Source of the DNA: JAKVAV01 sp964651785 | GTDB taxonomy: Bacteria; Bacteroidota; Bacteroidia; Flavobacteriales_D; Cryomorphaceae | Direction: 5' to 3' | Length of the DNA: 64,000 nucleotides | NCBI GenBank assembly: GCA_964651785.1 | Contig: CAZYWJ010000002.1 | Coordinates: forward strand, 1 to 64,000 | In this document: positions 1-7,570 of the stretch, piece after piece | Numbering within the stretch: position 1 is the stretch's first letter | Layout of the letters: each line of letters opens with the position of its first letter | The notes under the pieces: model-generated | What the model was told of the DNA's origin: nothing | Seen by the model: the letters and a program-made list of their open reading frames with translations, nothing else | The model's database searches: none | Translations under genes and position numbers: made by a program

Positions 1-464
1 AAAGACTCCATCAAATAGGTTTTCTTCCCTTTGAAAAAAGTCTTCAGATCTTCTCTCTCAGAAAGAAAATGCTCGGTATCAGCGGCCGCGTAAGGTAATT
101 CCAGCTCATCTCGAAGCGCCTTCAACTCTTTGTCCAATCGATACTCATCGGGAAGTTGGTAGGCCCATGATTCACAATTCTTCTTTTGAATGAAGTGCCA
201 GACATTCTTGCTGATCGAACCCTTGTTTTCAGGGTCGTTCAGCTTCAGGTAAATTACTTCGAAACCTCTGTCTTGAAGCCATTCGGCAAAATCGCGCATA
301 GCCAGAAAGAAGGCTACGACTTTTTGGATGTGGTGCTTGACGTAATCCGTCTCGGATCGCGCTTCGCACATCAATACGATGAATTCATCCGGATCTTCGT
401 CCCACCAGCTATGTTGTCGATTTAGCTGGTCTCCTAATACCAGCCTGAGCTCTTTCTTTGCCAT
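1..464 (-). CDS. FeS-type photolyase/cryptochrome (PhrB-like, FeS-BCP), N-terminal part
   Basis: Only the first about 154 codons are in the window; the gene runs off the left edge. Translated from ATG 464-462 the protein opens MAKKELRLVLGDQLNRQHSW and continues with LMCEARSETDYVKHHIQKVV. This is the antenna-domain start of the iron-sulfur bacterial cryptochrome/photolyase family (type member Agrobacterium PhrB, a 6-4 photolyase). Family members bind FAD, a lumazine antenna and a 4Fe-4S cluster in the C-terminal half, which cannot be checked here. It is the last visible gene of the crtZ/crtY/ABC1-kinase operon, starting 36 nt after the kinase stop. A role in light-driven repair of UV lesions is inferred from the family. 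Confidence 0.85.
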   Translation of the reverse strand, partial: MAKKELRLVLGDQLNRQHSWWDEDPDEFIVLMCEARSETDYVKHHIQKVVAFFLAMRDFAEWLQDRGFEVIYLKLNDPENKGSISKNVWHFIQKKNCESWAYQLPDEYRLDKELKALRDELELPYAAADTEHFLSEREDLKTFFKGKKTYLMES

Positions 465-500
465 GAAATGACAACAAGTCGAGGGGCTGATGGTTTGCTC

Positions 501-1823
501 TTAGGACGCTTTGGGAATGTTCAAAAAGTCATCGGGCACTTTGGTTTTCACCTTCGCACCCAGCAGATGGAGGATATTGTACAATCCAAAGTAGGTTCGG
601 TTGATGTAGATGCCGTGCTTCGAGCCGCGAGCTGCATTGCTTTTGCGAAACTGTTTGTCGGTAGCCACTTCATCGCCCAGCGTGTAAATGCGATTGAAGT
701 ACTCCTTGTCGCTAAAGTCGAATTCATCTTCGCCAAAAGGACGACAGAGTAAAGAAACCATTTGGGAAAATACGCGGGTAAAATACTCTGTTTCGGCGGG
801 TTTATCCTCGGGAAGCAGAAATTCCATCTTCGCCAAAAGGGCTTTGAATTCGAGTGGCTTCTCCACCAGTTTCACATCCATAAATTGAAAGTAGTCTCGG
901 TAGAAATCGTCGGGTATTTCCTTTACGCAACCAAAATCAAGAACAGCCAAATCGCCTTCAGGCGTCACCAGAAAATTTCCCGGGTGGGGGTCGGCATGTA
1001 CCATGTGAAGGTCGTGAATTTGGTAATTGTAGAAATTCCACAATTTCTGCCCGATTTCATTTCGCTCTTGCTGCGATGGGTTTGATTTTATCCAATCGCT
1101 AAGGTGGGTTCCATCGATCCAATCCATCGTAATTACCCGATCCGAAGAGTATTCGGGGTAATATTCTGGAAAGCGAATATTCAGCTTGGCGCATTTCTCG
1201 GTGAGCTCCATTGAGCGGCGCAATTCCAAGCCGTAATCCGTTTCTTCCAATAGCTTTTCTTCTACCTCCTCGAGATATTTATCCAAATCTTTTCCCTTCA
1301 CGTTCATTAGCCTCATGGCAATGGGTTTGGCCAATTTCAAATCGCTGGTGACACTGTTTGCCACCCCGGGATACTGAATTTTTACCGCCAACTTTCTGCC
1401 GTCGAGTGTAGCTTGATGTACCTGACCGATAGACGCTGCGTTCAGCGCTTTTGGCGAAAAAGTATCAAATAGTTCATCGGGGGTTTTATCGAAGAATTTC
1501 TTAAACGTTTTAACCACCAGCGGATAAGACAAGGGAGGTGCGTTGTACTGTGCCATCTGAAACTTATCGGTATAGGCCTTTGGTAAAACGTTTTGATCCA
1601 TCGACATCATCTGAGCCACTTTCAAAGCACTACCTTTTAATTGGCTCAAGGACTCATAGACGTCCGCCGCGTTGGCTTCATCCAACGAAGATCGATCCGT
1701 ATCGGAATCAACCATCTTCTTCGCGTAATACTTCAGGTAGTTACCTCCCAATTTTGCACCCGTACCTACAAATTTTGCGGCGCGCTGCACCTTCGAGACG
1801 GGGATTTTATGTTGTTCTTTCAT
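501..1823 (-). CDS. ABC1/AarF (UbiB-like) atypical kinase family protein
   Basis: About 440 aa. Kinase hallmarks of the ABC1 family are visible: a KxGQ-type motif as LKGSALKVAQ (Ala replaces Gly), the Ala-rich loop AASIGQVHQA, the ATP-binding lysine in AVKIQYPG, the catalytic loop HADPHPGNF and the LDFG metal-binding motif. Family members (UbiB, COQ8) support isoprenoid quinone or lipid metabolism; the substrate here is unknown. I chose ATG 1823, 8 nt after the TetR stop with AAGG just upstream. A TTG at 1847 would add 8 residues and overlap tetR. It lies between the TetR regulator and an FeS photolyase in a carotenoid operon. Confidence 0.85.
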   Translation of the reverse strand: MKEQHKIPVSKVQRAAKFVGTGAKLGGNYLKYYAKKMVDSDTDRSSLDEANAADVYESLSQLKGSALKVAQMMSMDQNVLPKAYTDKFQMAQYNAPPLSYPLVVKTFKKFFDKTPDELFDTFSPKALNAASIGQVHQATLDGRKLAVKIQYPGVANSVTSDLKLAKPIAMRLMNVKGKDLDKYLEEVEEKLLEETDYGLELRRSMELTEKCAKLNIRFPEYYPEYSSDRVITMDWIDGTHLSDWIKSNPSQQERNEIGQKLWNFYNYQIHDLHMVHADPHPGNFLVTPEGDLAVLDFGCVKEIPDDFYRDYFQFMDVKLVEKPLEFKALLAKMEFLLPEDKPAETEYFTRVFSQMVSLLCRPFGEDEFDFSDKEYFNRIYTLGDEVATDKQFRKSNAARGSKHGIYINRTYFGLYNILHLLGAKVKTKVPDDFLNIPKAS

Positions 1824-1831
1824 CGCCTTGC

Positions 1832-2503
1832 TTATTTGGACTGCCAAAGAAACTTGACAAAATCGATGGCTCGATCGAGAGTAGATTCACTCAATAATTC
1901 AAATGAAAGGTTGACCGCTTTTTCTATGGCGGCATCCGTTTGTTCAAAATCAGGACTGGTGTCTTTTATCCAAAAATCAATCACGAAAACCAGTTTCAGC
2001 CAAAAAGCCTGATCGTATCGATCGGAAATAAACATACGCTCCTTTATTTCGTCAGTGTTGATTCCTTCCGAAACAATTCCTTTCGCGTACTTAAGAAAAT
2101 GATCTTTGTAGGATTTAAGCGATTCAGGTGTTTTGATATTGTCTTTCAACCCCTTCCAACGCAACATAATAAAACTTCTTTGACCTTTCAGAATTTCTAA
2201 GTGCGTGTAATAAAAGGATAGAAGCTTTTCGCGTGCATTAAAATTGGCGTAGTTCGTATCCTTTTGGATTGAATCGATCGTTTCGGCCATCAGGTCTTCC
2301 CAAATTCTTTTCTCGATGGCATCGAAAGAACTGAATCGGGAGTAAAACTCTCGTTCGCTGATTCCAAGGTCATCCGCAAACTTGAATACTGATGCAGGTT
2401 GCTTTCCTTCAAGCAGCAGATACTTCAAATATGCATCAATGATTCGCTTGGGAGTAGCTTTTGATTTTGTGGATTTGGTATTTGATTTTGTTGTCGTAGC
2501 CAT
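1832..2503 (-). CDS. TetR-family transcriptional regulator
   Basis: 223 aa. A Lys/Thr/Ser-rich N-terminal tail (about residues 1-18) precedes a TetR-like helix-turn-helix (about 20-65, with ADDLGISEREFYSRFSSFDAIEKRIW) and a larger all-helical ligand-binding region. It lies 1 nt from the hydrolase gene upstream and 8 nt from the ABC1 kinase downstream, so it is co-transcribed and may regulate this operon or respond to a membrane or quinone signal. Family assignment rests on the HTH pattern and length; the ligand and targets are unknown. Confidence 0.8.
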   Translation of the reverse strand: MATTTKSNTKSTKSKATPKRIIDAYLKYLLLEGKQPASVFKFADDLGISEREFYSRFSSFDAIEKRIWEDLMAETIDSIQKDTNYANFNAREKLLSFYYTHLEILKGQRSFIMLRWKGLKDNIKTPESLKSYKDHFLKYAKGIVSEGINTDEIKERMFISDRYDQAFWLKLVFVIDFWIKDTSPDFEQTDAAIEKAVNLSFELLSESTLDRAIDFVKFLWQSK

Positions 2504-2504
2504 G

Positions 2505-3308
2505 TTAAGCGGGTCTTTGTTCCAGTTTCAAAATAAAATTAAGGCACCTTTGATTGAACTCGGCGGCGCGTTCGATATTGCACACGTGGCCGCACTTTTC
2601 GATGGTTTCCAAAACCACCTCACCGTATTTCTCTACGTAGTCTTTTGCGGGTTGCAAAAACACGTGGTCTTGCTCACCCATTACGATCAAGCAAGGTGCT
2701 TGTATCTTCATTGAAAACAAATCTTTCAGGGTTCGGTTCAATCTTTTAATCAAAGTCAGCCATCGCTTGGCTTCGTGGTCCTTGAGTTTCTGCGCTTCAC
2801 GCAAAAAGACTTTTCGCGAGGCAGTATGGTTTTTTCGCGGAAGCAGAACCAGCGCAAAAAGTTGATAGAGCAGTTGGAAAGGAAGTATGGATGAAAGCGC
2901 TCTGGCGCTAAAGGCCAGGGTTTTGATTTTGCGGCTCATCTTGAAAATACCGCCGGCCAAAACCACGGATCTCACTCTGTTTGGCGAAAGCATTTCAATA
3001 TGCCTGATCACAATACTGCCCATTGAAACCCCGACAAAATGGGCTTCGCTAATGGCGAGACGATCCATCACGTGCAAGACATCATTTGCCACCAGGCTGA
3101 AGCCAAATGCTTGCTCTGATTCCAAGTCTTTTGACTTTCCGTGATCGCGCAGATCGATTAGTAACAGGTTGAATTTTCCCTTGAAAAACTCGACCTGCTT
3201 TTGCCAAGTTCTAACACTACCTCCCGCGCCATGGACGAAGACCATCCACGCCTCGTGATTTTCCGTACGGTGTATTTCGTAGTGCAGTATTCCGTTTGAG
3301 TTTCTCAC
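2505..3308 (-). CDS. alpha/beta-fold hydrolase
   Basis: 267 aa. Alpha/beta hydrolase landmarks are present: the oxyanion-hole region FVHGAGGSVRTW, the nucleophile elbow GVSMGS, the acid in MGEQDHVF and the catalytic histidine in CGHVCNIE. The substrate cannot be told from sequence. Its start overlaps the end of the TIGR03643 gene by 4 nt, typical of translational coupling, and it is followed 1 nt later by tetR. Inclusion in the carotenoid/photolyase operon suggests a stress or lipid-related role, which is inference only. Confidence 0.85.
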   Translation of the reverse strand: MRNSNGILHYEIHRTENHEAWMVFVHGAGGSVRTWQKQVEFFKGKFNLLLIDLRDHGKSKDLESEQAFGFSLVANDVLHVMDRLAISEAHFVGVSMGSIVIRHIEMLSPNRVRSVVLAGGIFKMSRKIKTLAFSARALSSILPFQLLYQLFALVLLPRKNHTASRKVFLREAQKLKDHEAKRWLTLIKRLNRTLKDLFSMKIQAPCLIVMGEQDHVFLQPAKDYVEKYGEVVLETIEKCGHVCNIERAAEFNQRCLNFILKLEQRPA

Positions 3309-3595
3309 TGTTTCTTAGCTATTTTATTTCCTGAGATATGCCTCTGTCGAGAAGATTTAAAGCGGTCGGCCGATGAAGTTTGTGCATGCTTGGTGGTTCG
3401 ACCTTGCACTCGTTTGCGCCACATTCTAAAGCTTGAAGGCTTCATATTTCGCCGCATTAAGTCAATTACGATTTTCTCGCTTATACCGAATTGCTCTTCG
3501 ATTGCATCGAAGGTAGTTCTGTCTTCCCAAGCCATTTCGATGACTCGATCCAAACCCCTCTCTCCCAACTTCTCTTCTACTTTCTTCAAATTCAT
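3305..3595 (-). CDS. TIGR03643 family (DUF2805) small protein
   Basis: 96 aa. Matches my memory of the TIGR03643 family: DRVIEMAWEDRTTFDAIEEQ, then FGISEKIVIDLMRRNMKPSS and FRMWRKRVQGRTTKH, followed by a basic tail. The first part looks like a small helix-turn-helix (EEQFGISEKIVIDLMRRN), so nucleic-acid binding is possible. The family has no known function and recurs beside photolyase genes. It sits 4 nt after the lycopene cyclase stop and overlaps the hydrolase start by 4 nt. Confidence 0.8.
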   Translation of the reverse strand: MNLKKVEEKLGERGLDRVIEMAWEDRTTFDAIEEQFGISEKIVIDLMRRNMKPSSFRMWRKRVQGRTTKHAQTSSADRFKSSRQRHISGNKIAKKQ

Positions 3596-3599
3596 GCCG

Positions 3600-4310
3600 T
3601 CAACTTACGCTCAAGGCGCCTGAGAATTTTCGCACCTTGTATTGTTCCAATACGGTAATAACAATCAATAGCATCAGCATGTTGTAGCCGATGTCATCTA
3701 CAGGTATGGTGAGAATGCGCAGATTGAGATTTTCGGCATTGTTATACCACACGATGGGCTCGTCCGTAAAGAGTCCCGTCAAAGCACCGTTCACCAATAA
3801 GAAGGGAATTTGAATGATGATAAATGCAAGAAAGAATTGCCCTAAATAATCACTTCGATTTATCAGCAAATGCCAAATCAATAAAAGGCAAAGCAGTGAA
3901 AAGGTAGTAAAGGTGTAAAGTCGATCAACAAAAAGTACCGACAATACGAAAGAGACCAAAATCAGCAGCGATGTGACTTTATCCTGAACGGGTTTAAGCG
4001 GTGAATTGGGTAGGAAATAGTTGAGAACCTCATAAATAAAGGCGCAGGCAAAGGGAACCACTATGAAAAAAAGCCATTCTTCTACGGGAAGATTGGCTAT
4101 TTTAATTCCCGAGATAAAACGCTCATTAAAGCCCCAAACTTCTTTGGATGTAAACCAAACATCCCAAGGGATGAAAAGCAATGACATGACGGCGATTCCC
4201 AGAAAAACACCCGGCCAAAAACGCACAAACTTTATCCGGCTCTCAAAGCTTCTGACCAAAGGGAATGAAAGGGTAAGCAGATCGAGAAGTAGATAATAGT
4301 AGTGCTCCAA
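3600..4310 (-). CDS. crtY: lycopene cyclase, CrtYcd-type membrane protein
   Basis: 236 aa, strongly hydrophobic, about seven to eight membrane segments. Two related halves are visible, each in the style of the small CrtYc/CrtYd subunits. The first carries LPVEEWLFFIVVPF, the conserved Pro-x-Glu-Glu motif of this cyclase family; the second carries IPVDDIGYNM. The likely reaction is cyclisation of lycopene to beta-carotene in the membrane. The start is a TTG at 4310, and no in-frame ATG was found nearby upstream. It is flanked by crtZ upstream and the TIGR03643 gene downstream, which fits carotenoid synthesis. Confidence 0.85.
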   Translation of the reverse strand: MEHYYYLLLDLLTLSFPLVRSFESRIKFVRFWPGVFLGIAVMSLLFIPWDVWFTSKEVWGFNERFISGIKIANLPVEEWLFFIVVPFACAFIYEVLNYFLPNSPLKPVQDKVTSLLILVSFVLSVLFVDRLYTFTTFSLLCLLLIWHLLINRSDYLGQFFLAFIIIQIPFLLVNGALTGLFTDEPIVWYNNAENLNLRILTIPVDDIGYNMLMLLIVITVLEQYKVRKFSGALSVS

Positions 4311-4330
4311 ATGCTTTATCTAATGATGGT

Positions 4331-4795
4331 TTAAGAGGTTTTCATCGATTGCCTGGCCTCGCGAAAATACTTCATTGGTACGAAGAGCATACCGAAGCAT
4401 TCTCCCTCTTCTTTTCCCAAATGCTTGTGATGAACTTTATGGGCCTTGCGAATCGCTCTGAAATATACGTTATCAGTTCGCTTAAACCAATCAAATCTTC
4501 GGTGAATAAAAACGTCGTGTACCAAGAAATAGCAGAGACCGTAAAGTGCGATTCCGAGACCGATAAAAAGCATCCAAGAAAATCCATTCATCATACCGAA
4601 CATGATAAAAAGCCAAGACGGTATGGCGAATATCAGAAAGAACACATCGTTTTTTTCAAAGAAACCGGGCTCGGGTCGATGGTGATCGCGGTGAAAATAC
4701 CATCCCAAACCATGCATGACATACTTGTGTGTAAACCAAGCCATGAACTCCATGAAAAAGAAGGTAGTAAGTAGGATGATAAAGTTTAGGAGCAT
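4331..4795 (-). CDS. crtZ: beta-carotene hydroxylase (fatty acid hydroxylase superfamily)
   Basis: About 154 aa, with four membrane-spanning stretches and the di-iron histidine motifs of CrtZ: HKYVMHG, HRDHH, HDVFIHRR and HKVHHKH. It would add the 3 and 3' hydroxyls to beta-carotene, giving zeaxanthin. I chose ATG 4795, 5 nt after the stop of the upstream peroxiredoxin-like gene; a TTG at 4804 would overlap that stop. Together with CrtB, CrtI and the lycopene cyclase in this window it completes a phytoene-to-zeaxanthin route. No ketolase or GGPP synthase gene is visible here. Confidence 0.9.
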   Translation of the reverse strand: MLLNFIILLTTFFFMEFMAWFTHKYVMHGLGWYFHRDHHRPEPGFFEKNDVFFLIFAIPSWLFIMFGMMNGFSWMLFIGLGIALYGLCYFLVHDVFIHRRFDWFKRTDNVYFRAIRKAHKVHHKHLGKEEGECFGMLFVPMKYFREARQSMKTS

Positions 4796-4800
4796 TGAAA

Positions 4801-5295
4801 TCAAGCAGTTTTAGCGACTTGCGTAAAGTCGGGACGATCAGACACGTACTTGTAGACAAAGTTATTAATAACCTTTGTCTTGTGAAATAAGATCACGCCG
4901 GGCATTTGAAAAGGATCGCCTGCAGGTTTACCGATTAGATGACCTTTGATAATTCCGGCAACAAACGCTCGCCACCAATTTTTAACTCCAAAAAGTGATC
5001 TGAAGCTTACTTTATACAAACCAAACCGGTTGTAGAGTTTTTGATGCGGATCAGAAATGTGTCGAATATCTTCCAAGTTATACAGACTTAAGATATCCGT
5101 GGCGGTTTGAGCATCCACCATGTGAACGATGACAATTTTTACACCGATGTATTCGATTTCATCTCTCTTCTCAGCCAAATCAGCCATGGTTTCCCGACAA
5201 AAAGTACAACCGAAATGTCGCAGAAAAACCAATAGGACTTTGTGCTCCCCGGCCAGCTCAGCTAGGTTTTCACCTCTGTTCGTTACAAAATTCAT
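4801..5295 (-). CDS. peroxiredoxin-like (AhpC/TSA, SelL/PRXL2-type) thiol protein
   Basis: 164 aa with a thioredoxin fold start (EHKVLLVFLRHFGCTFCRET). The CxxC pair (GCTFCRE) lies at the position of the peroxidatic cysteine of AhpC/TSA-like proteins. The end contains DPFQMPGVILFHKTKVI, typical of the peroxiredoxin-like PRXL2/SelL group. A thiol peroxidase or redox role is inferred; no substrate can be named. It is the first gene of the crtZ-crtY-photolyase operon, immediately downstream of the intergenic segment that carries a TTGTTTAA motif. That fits defence against photo-oxidative stress. Confidence 0.75.
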   Translation of the reverse strand: MNFVTNRGENLAELAGEHKVLLVFLRHFGCTFCRETMADLAEKRDEIEYIGVKIVIVHMVDAQTATDILSLYNLEDIRHISDPHQKLYNRFGLYKVSFRSLFGVKNWWRAFVAGIIKGHLIGKPAGDPFQMPGVILFHKTKVINNFVYKYVSDRPDFTQVAKTA

Positions 5296-5318
5296 TTAAA
5301 CCTTTTCTAGTGGGCCTT

Positions 5319-5350
5319 AATAAAACAAGGCGCAATTAATATTGTTTAAT
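5319..5350. promoter_or_regulatory. candidate light-regulator operator between divergent genes
   Basis: The 59-nt gap between the crtZ operon (minus) and the gene at 5355 (plus) contains TTGTTTAA at 5342-5349 and a partial partner TAAAACAA at 5321-5328. The exact octamer also occurs in the sigma-factor promoter and in the CarH/uvrC intergenic region. I infer a shared operator or promoter element. No full TTG-N19-TAnnTTTG promoter was recognised here for either direction. Confidence 0.4.
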
Positions 5351-5354
5351 TTCC

Positions 5355-5909
5355 GTGCACAACGCTCAACTCGTTAAATGGTTTATTGCTTGGGCTATTG
5401 CCATGATTATCTTGGTGCTTCTCACCTTGCCTGATGAAAGACCGGCTAAAATTGATACTATCGGTTTTAGTACAACTGAATCAGCCGAACTCTATTTCAA
5501 AAACGTTCGTTCGTTCTACTACCTGCACAATCCTGAGGCTGCCGGCATACTCGACGTTTATAGGCTTCAAAGCATTTTTGCAGACTCAATTGATGCTTTA
5601 CCGTTTGCTATATACAACAATTGGCGAACGAACGAAACATTTATTCGACTGGATACGGCATATCTCAATACACGAAAATTTCGCGGAGTAGTGACTGACT
5701 CAGCAGGAACAATCCTCGATCCGATCCGCTTTCCGGAACTCACCAATGAGTCCCAGTACTCGTTCGCTCGGGACATATACCTAGCTTTGGCAAAACAACA
5801 GAAAATAGGATTGGCAGCTTCAGACACCATTATATGGTTTTCGGAGAGTACAAATCGTTCGATTAGAAGAACACTTACAGACTATTTCACCCTCTTGGGC
5901 AAACTTTAA
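5355..5909 (+). CDS. hypothetical membrane-anchored protein
   Basis: 184 aa from GTG 5355; an ATG at 5403 is an alternative but would cut into the membrane helix. One N-terminal helix (about residues 8-25, WFIAWAIAMIILVLLTL) is followed by a soluble, probably periplasmic, domain with SAELYFKNVRSFYYL and RDIYLALAKQQKIG. I recognise no family. It starts 5 nt after a TTGTTTAA motif, divergent from the crtZ operon, and its stop abuts the cryptochrome DASH stop. Its place inside the photoprotection island suggests shared regulation, not a known function. Confidence 0.6.
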   Translation: MHNAQLVKWFIAWAIAMIILVLLTLPDERPAKIDTIGFSTTESAELYFKNVRSFYYLHNPEAAGILDVYRLQSIFADSIDALPFAIYNNWRTNETFIRLDTAYLNTRKFRGVVTDSAGTILDPIRFPELTNESQYSFARDIYLALAKQQKIGLAASDTIIWFSESTNRSIRRTLTDYFTLLGKL

Positions 5910-7319
5910 TCACCACTTTTCATTGACAAAAAGCGGCTTGGAAAACACGGAATTACTCAAACCAAATTCTTTTAATTCCTTGTTATTCACAGTCCAAGGT
6001 TTATGAACAAACTCTTGTGGCACCTCAGTTAATTCAGGCAACCAATGCTTTACGTACTCACCCTTTTTATCGTATTTATCGGCTTGACTGAGAATATTGA
6101 AATACCTGTTTTGACGCGGGTCATTTCCTACACCTGCCACGTAGGCCCAATTGCCCCAATTGCTCGTCACGTCATAATCTATCAGCTCTTGCTCGAAATA
6201 GGCCGCTCCGTAACGCCAGTCCTGCTTTAAATCTTTAGTGAGATACGATGCCACCAATTGACGGCCGCGATTGCTCATAAATCCCGTTTCGTTTAACTCC
6301 CTCATATTTGCATCGATCATCGGTACTCCCGTCTTTCCCGTCTTCCAAGCGGTCAAAACTTTTTGGTCTTCTTGCCAGTCAGTCTCATTATTCTTAATCC
6401 CTTCCGGGAAAAAAAGCTTGTTGCCATATTTCATCGCGACGTATCGAAAATAATCTCTCCACACCAATTCGAAAACCAACCAATAAGTTGATGAGTTCTT
6501 TTTGATCGACTTTTCGTAGCGTTTTACCTCGCGTTGAATCATTCGCGGTGAGATGCATCCGTGTGCCAGCCACGCAGAGAATTTTGAGGAGTAGTTCAAA
6601 CCCAGCAAACCGTTCCGCGTGTATTTGTAAGTGCTCAGGTTTTCGGTTTCCCAAAAATAGTTTTCCAATCGCTGCCTTGCCTCTCGTTCACCGCCTTTGT
6701 ATTGTATGGCTGCCTTATCGGAAATCGGGTTTTCTTTAAATCCTAAATCTTTTAATTCGGGAAGGTCAATTTCGGGAAGACCCTGAGGAGCTTTCATCTT
6801 TTCAGGAATAGAGAAGATTTCTCGCATTTCAGCCTGCTTTTCGCATTTCTTTCGAAAATCAGAAAAGACATCAGGGATTTTTTCAATCTCAAACGGAATA
6901 TCTTCCGGATGGTACAGGGTGTGCCCGTGAAAAAAGTTGACTTGAACTTTTTCACCGAGACTTTCCGTTACCCGATTTTCCATTTCCAACTCTTCGCTTG
7001 TCACCTCTTTTTGAGCGTAAACTTGACTTACTTCAAATTCTTCCGCCATTTGCGAAAGCACTTGGTCCGCCCTTCCGATTTTAACTTGCAAAGAAGTCCC
7101 AATGCTATCTAAGGATTTTTTCAAGTCATTCAGACATTCAAGGATGAAATGAATTCTTCTTGCACCGAATTTCTTGCTCCCGTATTGCTCGCCGTGCAAG
7201 TACTCCTTGTCAAAAACATAGACTGTTATTACCTCATCGCATTCTTGAAAAGCACGATATAACGCTTCATTATCGGTAACTCTCAGATCATTTCTAAACC
7301 ATACTATTCCTCTTTTCAT
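5910..7319 (-). CDS. cryptochrome DASH (DASH-type photolyase/cryptochrome)
   Basis: 469 aa, full length for the family. The N-terminal Rossmann antenna domain opens GIVWFRNDLRVTDNEAL. The C-terminal FAD domain has the DASH signature TSNWGNWAYVAGVGNDPRQN followed by RYFNILSQADKYDKKGEYVK. Cry-DASH proteins bind FAD and usually methenyltetrahydrofolate and repair cyclobutane dimers in single-stranded or looped DNA; some are light sensors. It overlaps the end of the DUF2256 gene by 26 nt, so the two are co-transcribed. It is one of three photolyase-superfamily genes in the first 12 kb. Confidence 0.95.
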   Translation of the reverse strand: MKRGIVWFRNDLRVTDNEALYRAFQECDEVITVYVFDKEYLHGEQYGSKKFGARRIHFILECLNDLKKSLDSIGTSLQVKIGRADQVLSQMAEEFEVSQVYAQKEVTSEELEMENRVTESLGEKVQVNFFHGHTLYHPEDIPFEIEKIPDVFSDFRKKCEKQAEMREIFSIPEKMKAPQGLPEIDLPELKDLGFKENPISDKAAIQYKGGEREARQRLENYFWETENLSTYKYTRNGLLGLNYSSKFSAWLAHGCISPRMIQREVKRYEKSIKKNSSTYWLVFELVWRDYFRYVAMKYGNKLFFPEGIKNNETDWQEDQKVLTAWKTGKTGVPMIDANMRELNETGFMSNRGRQLVASYLTKDLKQDWRYGAAYFEQELIDYDVTSNWGNWAYVAGVGNDPRQNRYFNILSQADKYDKKGEYVKHWLPELTEVPQEFVHKPWTVNNKELKEFGLSNSVFSKPLFVNEKW

Positions 7320-7458
7320 TCTTATTTTTCATTCTACATCGATCGCTACAGTACTTAACCTCGGCCCAATTCTTTTCCCACTTCTTTCTCCAAGTCATAG
7401 GCTTGCCGCAAACTTTACAGAGCTTTTGAGGCAGATATGACTTGTTTCCCTTGTGCAT
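7294..7458 (-). CDS. DUF2256 small zinc-ribbon-like protein
   Basis: 54 aa from ATG 7458: MHKGNKSYLPQKLCKVCGKP, then MTWRKKWEKNWAEVKYCSDR and a basic end. Two cysteine pairs (CKVC and YCSDRC) and the TWRKKW stretch are the DUF2256 pattern, a likely zinc-binding fold of unknown function commonly encoded beside photolyases. An earlier in-frame start at 7512 would lie next to the terminator of the upstream gene and lengthen the protein beyond the family norm, so I reject it. The gene overlaps cry-DASH by 26 nt. Confidence 0.85.
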   Translation of the reverse strand: MHKGNKSYLPQKLCKVCGKPMTWRKKWEKNWAEVKYCSDRCRMKNKNEKRNSMV

Positions 7459-7514
7459 CAATGTGATTTGTTTTTCGATAATAGGAACAGCAAGCTCCTC
7501 GGCTATGTTCACAT

Positions 7515-7547
7515 AAAAAAAGCCGCCTGCAATAAGCAGACGGCTTT
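7515..7547 (-). terminator. rho-independent terminator of the fasciclin gene
   Basis: Read on the minus strand, AAAGCCGTCTGC and GCAGGCGGCTTT form a 12-bp stem (one G-T pair) with a 5-nt loop, followed by a T run. It lies 24 nt past the stop of the FAS1-repeat gene and 56 nt before the DUF2256 start, so it should separate the two transcription units. Confidence 0.85.
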
Positions 7548-7570
7548 CGCTATACTTTCAATCTGATTTG

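Noticed and set aside
7459..7512. Longer DUF2256 start at 7512
   Set aside because: It would start within 3 nt of the upstream terminator and make the protein longer than the family; ATG 7458 fits the usual DUF2256 start.
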